Below, piece by piece: positions 55,240-64,000 of a stretch of 64,000 nt of DNA. The DNA is from Polytrichum commune (Eukaryota; Streptophyta; Polytrichopsida; Polytrichales; Polytrichaceae), in the NCBI GenBank assembly GCA_950295325.1, contig OX485808.1, positions 35,422,527-35,486,526 of the forward strand. Direction: 5' to 3'. The notes below the pieces were generated by a model that was given only the letters and a program-made list of their open reading frames with translations, ran no database searches and was not told where the DNA came from. The translations under genes were made by a program, and so were the position numbers. Position 1 is the stretch's first letter. Each line of letters opens with the position of its first letter.

Positions 55240-58178
55240 ATGGCCACCGTCGAGCATCACGAAGGTGAGGAGTTCACGACACGCATGCTTTTGTTGTTGG
55301 AAATATGTGATTTGAGCCAGTGTCTAGGTATATTCCGGGCACAAATGGTCGAGATGAAAGGTGTTTCGAAGCCCAACCGGTTACATCTTGATATCTGTTG
55401 GGGTATATCAGATATCAAGATGTAACCGGTTGGGGTTTCCTTTCATTAATTTAAGGTATATTCTACAGAGTCCTCTAAAATGATGGGCGATTCTCCCAAC
55501 GTCTTGATCTTGAACTGGTCATCCGTAACTAGCGGTCAGATCTGCCCGATTGTAGGTTTGATTGCACTTATGAGGTTATGCTAGTGTGAGATGCGGGTCA
55601 TTCAAATTAGGGCACGAGAAAAAAACAAACAATCCTGGAGTGGTTGTAGGCACTTGCATTTAACCATGTGGACCATGGGCACGAGCTTAAGCAATATGGC
55701 AGAGGACTACTTCACATTTTGCAGTGTGGATCCCTTGTTTTTTGTATTCCTTTAGCTAAATCTTTGAACAGGGGAGAAGAGGGGCCCTCCTGGTGCTAAC
55801 AAATCAAGTTCCAGTATGGACCCATGAAACGTAACAATTGACCTGTACATAATTCGACCGAGAGAAGATAGAAGAAAAATTGTTAGTCATGGGTTTGCAG
55901 TTTCGGTGTAGAAGCTGACGTGTTCAGTTTTTGTTTTCCTTCATTTCGCAGATGAGAAGGCACACACCGGATTCCTCCAGAAAATCAAGGACAAACTCCA
56001 CATTGGCCACAAGCACTCCGACTCAACAGAAGCAGCCGCTCAGTCCGAGTCAATTCCAAGCAAGGCTCACGAAGAAGAAGCTGCCGTGCCTGCCGCTGCC
56101 ACCACCACTCACGAAGTGAAGGAAGAGCAGAAACAAACAAAGCCAGTTGACACTTTGCCTGTGAGTCATGTTGATGCTACCACACAAGAAGGAGGAACTG
56201 ATCATCACGGCGGCGTGCCCACATTCCTCACGAAGCTGGATGATGAGGATGTGCCGGCCGAAGTCACAAAGAGCGACCACGTAGAACCCGCGGCCATGGA
56301 GCAAGGGCCACATGAAACAACCACCGGACATGCTCACCCCACGACGGATTTGAACAGCTTGGTCGGACATGAATCCGAGCATCACGGTGGAGTACCAACG
56401 TTTTTGGTCGCATTGCCCGACCAAGACATCCCGGACGAGATCACCAAGAACACTTCCTCCGATGTCGCCAGCGAGAGCAACCACCGGGAGCTCCCTGCTC
56501 ATCATGGTACGCACGAGAAACTCCACGAGGTTTTATAGTCTTAGCATCATCATGTGGTTCCATTGAATGTTATGATAATTAGGGCCCCTTCACACGAGTC
56601 ACGAGTCTCAAGTCACTTGAGGTCTATCCGTGCAATCTCAACCGTTGAGAGCACGGGAGTGGGGACTTATCATCACTTCACATGGGTCCTAAGTCTTAAG
56701 TCTCAAGTACCACATGGCAACACTTTTTGGAGGTGAGGCTTCGGACTCTTGTTGAGAGTTGGGTGGAGCAATATGCTAGACCCAACTCTCAACACAAGTC
56801 CCACAAATAATTTTGCATAATCAAATCAAAGATCTGACTTTTATGATAATTAACTGTATTGTAATGGTTTATTGAGGCTCAAAAGTTGGGACTTTGCCTC
56901 GGGACTTGAGACCCCACTGTGTGAACCAGCCCTTACAATGATTTGTTTTTCTCTTTCTATTGTGGCACATTAGACCATCACCTAGTAACTTGTTGCGTGG
57001 GATTAGTACACGTTTTAAACATGTACCCTTGTTGGGAGCTTCCTCCTCCAACTTGGTAAGCACAAGGAGAATCACAAGTTAATGTCATGAAGACATGTTT
57101 TATAAGAGTGTTACCCAATACATGTATCTATGTTGGATTATTGATACGTATTGGGAGCTCTCTCCTCAAACATGGTAAGCACACAAGTTAATGCGTACAA
57201 GTCGAGATAGCATCGTCATACTTTGCAATTGATGCTGTGAAAAATGCATCCATTGGTTCTCCTTAATTGTGTCGCTCATTATAAAGGAATTGTTATGCAG
57301 GACTAACCCATGCTTTATAGGACTGTACATTATGCACAGCCCTTCGGAAGTTTGTGATGCTCCTCCATGTGCGTGTGCTCCCTTTGTTGCGTCCTATACT
57401 TATATTATACTCCAGACCACCAGAAAGTAAAACCCTGACTGATTTCCAGGCTCGTTTTCTTGTGATGAATTCTCGTTAGAAATTATCGAGATACATCACT
57501 TGTGGAGAAACTTTTTTTTTTTTCTGGTCTCGAGTCTCATTCAGTATCCTGGGTGGTTTTTGGGCATAACCGGTCAAAATCATAGTGTTTCCAAGTCTAA
57601 TCGGTTACATGTTGTGATCTTTTGGTTTGTCTTCCACGGATTCCTCGTAGGATCAGTACACGTTTTATTCCACAGATTACTTTGAAATGATGGGTGATCT
57701 TCCTGTAGTCATGAACTTCCAGTCTCAAAAGTCGACCGGTTCATCTGTAAGGAGCGGTCGGTTCTTCCCATTGATTGGTCTCATCCTAGTTTTAACCTGT
57801 GTTATTTTATCTGATATTTCAGGCGAGGGCTTGCACGCAACCGGATCTCACCCCACGACGGACTTGAACAGCCTGGTCGGACATGAATCTGAGCATCACG
57901 GCGGAGTGCCTACGTTTTTGGTTGCGTTGCCCGACCAGGACATCCCACACGAGGTGTCGAAGAGCACCAGCTCTGGCAATGTGGGTGCTGGCCACGAAGG
58001 TGGCAAAGGTGAGTTCGACTCCGAAGAAGTTTTCAGTGAGGCCCAACAGGGCGAGCACCATGCGGGTGTGCCCACATTTTTAGTCGCGTTACCCGACCAG
58101 GACATTCCTGACGAGGTCACCAAGGACACGTTCTCTGATGCAAAGGACGACAATCTGACTTCGGAAGAAGTGAACTAG
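55240..58178 (+). CDS. LEA/dehydrin-like hydrophilic protein with four 23-residue repeats
   Basis: Coding exons 55240-55264, 55952-56506 and 57823-58178 join in frame (phase 1 at both introns) into 311 aa. The N-terminus has a dehydrin K-segment-like lysine helix (EKAHTGFLQKIKDKLHIGHK, about 10-29). The rest is rich in His, Glu, Asp, Thr and Ser and almost certainly disordered. Four copies of a motif beginning HHGGVPTFLVALPDQDIP and ending (D)EVTK lie at about 93-115, 152-174, 217-239 and 272-294. No signal peptide or membrane segment. With the ABRE upstream, a desiccation- or cold-protective role is likely but inferred. Reading through the last intron gives a 203-aa form ending at TAG 56536-56538. 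I do not recognise the repeat from any named family; the K-like segment alone is not enough to call it a dehydrin. Confidence 0.85.
55372..55434. repeat. Perfect 26-bp palindrome with 11-nt loop in LEA-like gene intron
   Basis: The left arm 55372-55397 starts CCCAACCGGTTACATC and the right arm 55409-55434 is its exact reverse complement (GATGTAACCGGTTGGG at its end). Loop TTGGGGTATAT. The homologous block in the next intron (57595-57640) has only one arm. Confidence 0.95.
56582..56932. mobile_element. Tourist-like MITE, family T3, copy 2, in the LEA-like gene's last intron
   Basis: Begins GGGCCCCTTCACACGAGTCA and ends CTGTGTGAACCAGCCC (imperfect inverse). Flanked by TTA on both sides (56579-56581, 56933-56935). 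351 bp, noncoding. Confidence 0.85.
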
Positions 58179-59089
58179 ACCACTGATTTCAATGTTCAAG
58201 AGTGTGAAGAAGGATTAGGGTTTTATTCTAGCTAGCTTCGGTGCACTAATCGTCGAGCAGTCTCCGAGGATTCTACTTGTACATTGTAATTATACTCATT
58301 TTTTCAAGCAATGCTGAAATTCTGGAAGGAGTAAGCCCCGTTGATGTGCATGGAAGGACGTGATAATGTTTTGATAATATAGGTTATGAGGTGTGTGGGC
58401 TTACGTGGTCACTCTTAATTGGACACCTAAATTTTATGAGTGGTATATGGCAAGGCTTGTACATATTGGGTTTGAATATCTTTTGCTTTGCATAATTCGC
58501 AATCCATCAATGGTTTAGGTCTTGGATCAAGAGGAATATATATCAAGCGTTTATTATTCTTGTTGGCTTTGCATTGTAGTTTTGAAGTGGTTGCCTCAAC
58601 TTTCTCCTTAGACCTTGGCCTTGAAGCTCTCTAGTGATGAAGTGATTAGTTTGAACCAACCCCTAGGGTGGTTAACCATGCGGAGTAGGGATGCTAAAAA
58701 ACTCGAGAACCAAATTTGTTGACATTCACTTTATCCATGTAGTTCCCCGCAAAAAGGAAACACACATTCATAAGTTGTTGGTAATAAATTGCATGTGATG
58801 ATATTAAAACATTGGCTAAAAAATCAAAGGTAGAAAAATGGTTTAAACTTTAATAGACTCGCATGTATATCATATTGCCATATCAATCAAGAGGGTTGAT
58901 TCGTCGATCTCTCAAATTTCTTGTTAACATTACGATTAGAATCCCAATTAACATCATGAATAGAAATCTATGCGAATGGAATCCGTAGTACTGCATCACG
59001 TGTTTCCAATATCAACCTAATTTGTAGATGGCTCGTCAATCAAATTTTGCTTGGAGAAACCTCTCACACATTTCTGCGCTAGAAGGTAT
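58179..59089. other. LEA-like gene 3' UTR and spacer
   Basis: The first 150 bases are the likely 3' UTR (ATTGTAATTATACTC near 58284). A block at 58400-58460 (GTGGTCACTCTTAATTGGAC, TGAGTGGTATATGGCAAGGC) resembles 45745-45790 in a GST intron. No further gene seen. Confidence 0.45.
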
Positions 59090-59440
59090 TATCACACTAA
59101 ATATTGTACTTGCCACATGATATTTTATGTCACCGAGGTAACTTTTTTTAATGACATTTCTCATGAATAAGTTTACAAGTACCGTCATTTCTGTAATAAA
59201 TTATTGTCATGGATGGATGAATTTTGGATGAAACATCACTTAGTAAGTGATAAAAACTGCAACATTGTAGACCTACAATACTCAAATTTGTTTGCAGGGA
59301 GTGGCAAGTAATCTTTGTGGCAAGTAATCATAGGTTTACATTTAGTGTTGGTGACACTACACGGGTAGTTTACAATTAGAATTGAGCACGACACATAGAA
59401 TTGGTGACACTAGATATGATATTTATTAGTGTAGCACTCT
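59090..59440 (-). repeat. Repeat family D, inverted copy
   Basis: The outer ends read CACTAAATATTGTACTTG and GATATTTATTAGTG. The interior is the reverse complement of the 14.4 kb copy (GGTAACTTTTTTTAATGACA, TATTGTCATGGATGGATGAA, AGTGTTGGTGACACTA). Confidence 0.65.
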
Positions 59441-59559
59441 CTACCAAAGTAAGCCGGGGGAGGAAGGTAGGCTGGGGCGGGACATGGGCTCTAGTGAAAA
59501 TGTTTTAGATTCGGCTAAGGTAAACAAGTTTTAAATGGACAATTTTTTCTTTACCCCCA

Positions 59560-59835
59560 TTTCTTGTAGGATATGAAACATGCAATCAATGCAGGATAAT
59601 TAGCAAATCCAAATTGTGTCCATAGCCACTTTCTTCATGAATTTCAGAGTTTGTATAAATATCCTATTCATTGTCAAAGTGAGGATTTCATGAGTTATTG
59701 AAATGACCACATAGGTCGTCCTAAAATAGTGAATAATTTTGAAGATGTTGGAAATCTTTATTCAACATGTGTCTTTTGGTGTCCAATCTTAGATTCACAC
59801 TTGAATTCCAATTATACGCAACTTACATATAAGGG
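59560..59835 (+). repeat. Interspersed repeat family A, third copy
   Basis: Matches 228-562 and 1195-1535: CATTTCTTGTAGGATATGAA, AACATGCAATCAATGCAGGA, ATTGTCAAAGTGAGGATTTC, ATGTGTCTTTTGG and TTAGATTCACACTTGAA. Confidence 0.7.
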
Positions 59836-60478
59836 ATGCATGCGGAATTTCTCTTACTTTTCTAGACCACACACCTATATTTGATTGGTGTGTGGTTCAA
59901 TGAGGATCAAAGAACAAACATCAAGAGATATATGTGTAAAGGAGATTGGACTATGTCTTCAAATTTAAACAACTAATGCACACTCTATTGTGAACACAAT
60001 TGGGAGGACTTATGTAGTCGGTCAAGGAATCCACAAACATGCATTGAATCATGGAAGGTCTAATTTGAATTCGATATTTGGCGATGCTTCATAGTTGATT
60101 TGCCAACTTTGCAACAAAAGCATTTTGTTGTGTAACTCTTCTTGGACCTAGAAGTCAATGAGAACATGGCAAATGAACCAAACAATACCCACATACCTCA
60201 GGTGCCTATTTAAGACCACACTAAGGACTTGATACCTAACAGACCATGGCACCATACAATTTGTTTTTAATTAAACATGAACAATACATGGACATGTCAG
60301 GGAATCAAAATTCTTGATTTTGGGATGCAGAGTTTCTTTTAATTTTATGTCTAGGACATAAAAAAGTTAAAAATTTTAGGTTTTGGTATTGGATTCAAAA
60401 ATAAATGTTCATGTCAATTGAACATTTTAGATGTAGGACACTAAAGAACTAGAAAAACAACCTAGGTTGATGGGGTAA

Positions 60479-61306
60479 TGTTACGAACCTCTCACCGGTT
60501 GGCAATTGTTTCACGACAACAATATCTCAAAGTAAAGAATTGAATTAAAAATAATTTATTTCTTTGTACAAATCTCTAAGTACAATCCGAGACCAAATAA
60601 GTTTTGGTCAAAAAAGCTCTACCACCCGACCATAGGAGAGAGAGCTAACAATCCAAAAAGCCCCTCTCTCCTCCCCGGAGCTTCCTCTTATGTCAAAGGC
60701 ACTACTTTTACTTTCTATCTTTACGTATAGTAAAAGTATTCTATTCATAGCTCTATCTTCTAGTTCTACTATGAATCTTCTATCTTTGGTTCTTCTAGAA
60801 CCTTCTTTCATCTCTTATCTCAATTCCATTCTTCCAATTGGAACTGTCTAATTCCAATTGGATTCATCCATTCTTCTTTCTAGTTGGAACTGTCTAATTC
60901 CAACTAGTTCATCCATTCAGTATTTTAGTTGGAACTGTCTAATTCCAACTAATTCATTCATTCATCTTCTAGTTGGAACTGTCTAATTCCAATTAGTTTT
61001 ATCTATTCATTGAGAGTTGTCTAACTCCAATGAATAACATTCATCTTTCCAAATATGGAGTGGTCTAACTCCGTGCACCTCATCGAGAATTGTCTAACTC
61101 ACGTGCACATGTTCTCAATTGGAATAGTCTAATTCCAATGCACTAAATGTGGAGTTGTGTAACTCCAGTGCACATGTTGTCAATCTGGAATTGTCTTACT
61201 CCTATCCATTCATCTTCAACAGAGAGTTGTCTAGCTCTCATCTTTCTTTGCTTACACATTGGCACATGTAGTTAGAATATTCCTTAATAATTCTAGTTAC
61301 ATTACA
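60479..61306 (-). repeat. 3' LTR (828 bp) of the chromovirus
   Basis: Bounded by TGTTACG (plus strand) and CATTACA, giving the TG...CA ends. It directly abuts the polypurine tract. An AATAAA signal on the sense (minus) strand lies at about 60556-60561, some 80 bases from the LTR end. Half of the LTR consists of short inverted repeats (60834-61239). Confidence 0.85.
60834..61239. repeat. Array of about eleven hairpin units inside the LTR
   Basis: Each unit has the form stem-(C/T)TGTCTAA-stem. Best units: 60834-60861, 60880-60907, 60925-60952, 60969-60996, 61005-61035, 61118-61139, 61150-61167 and 61222-61239; weaker ones lie near 61057, 61084 and 61186. Stem sequences vary (TAGTTGGAA/TTCCAACTA, TGGAGTT/AACTCCA, GAGAG/CTCTC) while pairing is kept. 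Three looser inverted repeats precede the array at about 60700-60805. Confidence 0.85.
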
Positions 61307-61320
61307 ATCTCCCCCTTCCA
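61307..61320 (-). promoter_or_regulatory. Polypurine tract (plus-strand primer site) of the chromovirus
   Basis: On the sense strand TGGAAGGGGGAGAT immediately precedes the LTR start TGTAATG. Confidence 0.85.
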
Positions 61321-61348
61321 TCAAAAGTCATTGTCCTCAATGACAAAA

Positions 61349-63998
61349 TTAGGATAATCTTTCCACTTCACATAATCTTTCCACTTCTCTTTCCCAAGAA
61401 GCTTCTTCTTTAGGATAATCTTTCCACTTCACATAAAATCTACGGAAAGTTTTATTCCTTAGATATTGATTCTTCATTTTCAAAATCTTCTCAGGTTCTG
61501 CAAGAAGTTCTACCTCTGGAGCAGCTTTAGGAAGATCAGGCAAAATATGGTTAGGATCATACACATATTTTTTCAATAATCCCACATGAAATATATTATG
61601 GATCTTCCAATCTTGAAATAACTTTAATTCGTAAGCTACTTGTCCTATCCTCTTCAAATTTTCAAATGGACCACAAAATCTAGGTGATAATTTTCTTGAA
61701 TTACCAAGCTTCAGTCCAGATCGATTTGGTGTTACCTTTAAAAACACCTTATCACCCACTTCAAATTCACGAAAAATTCTTTTGTTATCAGCATAATGCT
61801 TAGCTCTATCCTGAGCATTTTTCATAGCCAACTTAGTCGTTTCTCTAATCTCATTCATCTGCCTAATCATAGCATTTATGCTTTCAAATCTCGTATTAGG
61901 AGTAAAAAGTGTAATTGGGGTTCTACATTCCTGACCATATAGAACATAAAATGGACTTACCCCAATACTACTATAAATATGATCATTATAAGCAAATTCA
62001 ATCATATGCAATTACTTATCCCACGATTGTTGTCTCATGCCAACATACATCTTTAACATACCCTCAAGAGTTCTGTTTGTCCGTTCAGTTTGTCCATCCG
62101 TCTCAGGATGATATGCACTGCTTAATTTAATCTTAGTTCCACATAATTTAAATAGAATAGTCCAAAATTCACTCACAAACTTGCGATCTCTATCACTTAT
62201 AATTTCTCAGGGAATTCCATGATGTTTAAAAATTTCTCTCATGAATAGCTCTGCCACTCCATAAGCAGTAACAGTAGTAATTGTAGGAATAAAATGAGCA
62301 ATCTTTGTCAACCTATCCACAACTACCATGATACTATCAAAATTGCTTTGAGTCTTTGGTAATCCAACAATGAAATCCATACTGATCGATTCAAACTTTA
62401 AGTTAGGCACACCAAGTGGTTGTAACAATCCAGGGTCCTTCACTTGTTCTGATTTAGAGACTTGACATTTGAAACATCTCTCAACATAATTTTTAATGTT
62501 TTTTTTCATTCCTGGCCAATAATAATGGCGCTTCACTGCCATATAAGTCTTTTGAAAACCTGGATGGCCTGCTATTGGAATGTCATGAAGGTTATTTATA
62601 ATGTTGAGTCCGTGTTCTCCAAACTTGGGAACACAAGCTTTACCATTATAATATAAAATCTCATCTTTCACTTCAAAACATTTAAAATTTTCAATTTCAA
62701 CTGCGGTCCTAGCTTCCTTAGAGAAACTTTCAAATGAAAATTTAAATAATTCATCAGTAGCATAATGTTCTTTAATTTCATCCATTAAAGGATTTCTAAT
62801 GCATGAGATAACATTTGCTAGCGGTCTTCTAAACAAAGTGTCAGCAACCACATTTTCTTTTCCTTTAATATACTCTATGTAAAAATCAAATTCTTGTAAG
62901 AACTTCATCCATCTACATTGTCTTCTATTCAAGTGAGGTTGAATTGACAAATATTTTAAAGACTCATGGTCTGTTTGAATCTTAAACATTACCCCTAGTA
63001 AGTAATGTCGCCAAACCTTTAGCAAATGGATTACTGCCAGTAATTCCTTTTCATGTACCGGATAGTTCAACTCAGCAGAGTTCAACTTACGAGATTCGTA
63101 AGCAATTATTTTTTTATCTTGCATTAAAACTGCACCAATAGCTAAATCGCTAGCATCAGCACATAGTATTATGTTTCCTTTCAAGGGATCCATAATAGTT
63201 CAAACAGGAGTTTGATTTAAGAGTGATTTTAAAGTCTGAAAATCCGAATCGCATACCGGGGTCCAATCTATCGCATTATTTTTTCCTTTTAGCAAGTTGG
63301 TCATAGGCGCAACTATTTTAGAAAATCCTTTTACAAATCTTCTATAATAGCTTGCAAGACCTAAAGAACTTCTCACCTCAGTCTTTTTTTTTTATATTGG
63401 CCACTCAGCAACGGCCGTAATCTTTTTAGGGTATACGGAGACTCTCTCATCAGAGATAACGTGACCCAGAAACTCAACACGCGAGGTAAAGAAAGCATAT
63501 TTGTTTAGCTTAGCATATAACTTATATTCTCTCAAAATTTCAAAAATTTGTTTAAAGTGTTGTTTGTGTTCTCTCCTCATTTTTGGAATATACAAAGATA
63601 TCATCCATAAACACAAGTACAAACTTACCCAAATAATCACAAAATATTGAATTCATTAAAGTCATAAATGTAGCAGGAGCATTTGTAAGACCAAAAGGCA
63701 TTACAACATACTCGTAATGACCCAAACATTACCTAAATCCAGTTTTCGCAATATCAGATTTTTTTATTCGAATTTGGTGATATCCACTTCTCAAATCTAT
63801 TTTAGAAAATATTTTTGATCCATATAGATGATCAAAAATATCATCAACGCGGGGCAAAAGAAACTTATTCTTTATAGTCAGTTTGTTGAGACCACGATAA
63901 TTTACACACAATCTTAAAGATCCATCTTTCTTCTTAGTAAAAAGAACAGAAGCTCCCCAAGGTGATTTACTAGGCCTAATATATCCTTTGTTTAACAA
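61349..63998 (-). pseudogene. Ty3/gypsy polyprotein, RT-RNaseH-integrase-chromodomain, decayed
   Basis: RT start 63998-63729 ([29 protein letters not shown]); RT end 63640-63392 with the FMDD active-site region just upstream in a shifted frame and FLGHVISDERVSV after it; RNase H 63193 onward (CADASDLAIGAVL); integrase zinc finger (GHPGFQKTY...CFKCQ) and core (SMDFIVGLPKTQSNFDSIMV) to 62207; integrase C-terminus and chromodomain 62011-61349 (SPRFCGPF, FYVKWKDYPKEEASWERE). Breaks: a frameshift after the RT active site, a stop with a poly-T run near 63390, a TGA near 62206, and a TAA near 62012. The chromodomain targets such elements to heterochromatin. The copy cannot make a full polyprotein. 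Confidence 0.88.
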
Positions 63999-64000
63999 AT

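Larger units (their letters stand above)
60479..64000 (-). mobile_element. Ty3/gypsy chromovirus LTR retrotransposon, 3' part (continues past window)
   Basis: The element is read right to left: RT, RNase H, integrase, chromodomain, polypurine tract and 3' LTR. The candidate 5-bp target duplication at the LTR outer edge is GGTAA (60474-60478), but the partner is outside the window. Gag, protease and the 5' LTR lie beyond the right edge. Confidence 0.9.

Noticed and set aside
58007-58042. Donor/acceptor pair (AAAG|GTGAGT ... TTTTCAG) inside LEA-like exon 4
   Set aside because: It would define an intron of about 30 bases, too short for plant splicing, and would remove coding sequence.
60608-60811. 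67-codon minus-strand frame in the LTR
   Set aside because: Lies in LTR and hairpin sequence, with no domain and no link to the polyprotein.
60830-61240. CRISPR-like regular array
   Set aside because: Units are palindromes with variable stems and no unique spacers, in a plant retrotransposon LTR.

Overview
The window is nuclear DNA of a land plant. Its genes are split into many short exons joined by GT-AG introns. They encode plant-type proteins: a BCS1-like AAA-ATPase, zeta-class glutathione transferase, nuclear-speckle-type RRM proteins and a dehydrin/LEA-like hydrophilic protein with an ABRE in its promoter. The DNA between them is AT-rich and full of plant-type transposons. Nothing here fixes the lineage; the large repeat-filled introns would suit a large, possibly non-flowering plant genome, but that is weak inference.

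Layout. 1-1.1 kb: 3' end of the AAA-ATPase gene. 1.2-3.1 kb: small repeats and a pair of 22-bp-TIR MITEs. 3.9-6.3 kb: an orphan gene of unknown function. 8.2-10.8 kb: first RRM gene (280 aa, 6 exons), followed by a conserved noncoding block. 13-23 kb: repeats, a tRNA-derived SINE with target duplication, Tourist and Mutator-type MITEs, and decayed transposase-like ORFs including a PIF/Harbinger nuclease relic. 24.2-29.8 kb: two decayed LINE 3' halves in opposite orientation, the second nested in another repeat. 30-31.4 kb: nested repeat plus MITE. 32.1-34.9 kb: second RRM gene (292 aa) with exactly the same intron positions and phases as the first, again followed by the conserved block. 40.4-46.3 kb: a 10-exon zeta-class GST gene (223 aa). 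47-53.4 kb: MITEs and a decayed transposon-like reading frame. 53.6-58.2 kb: a stress-type gene encoding a 311-aa protein with four copies of a 23-residue motif, built by duplication of an exon plus intron. 59-60.4 kb: more repeats. 60.5 kb to the end: 3' LTR and decayed RT-RNaseH-integrase-chromodomain polyprotein of a Ty3/gypsy chromovirus on the minus strand, running off the right edge.

The genes do not form a pathway; they are separate transcription units in a transposon matrix. The main links are duplication (two RRM genes; two halves of the LEA-like gene) and mobilisation (PIF/Harbinger-type MITEs of several families close to a dead PIF/Harbinger nuclease). Exon models come from hand-read splice sites and phases. 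All similarity statements rest on recognised motifs, not on database searches.
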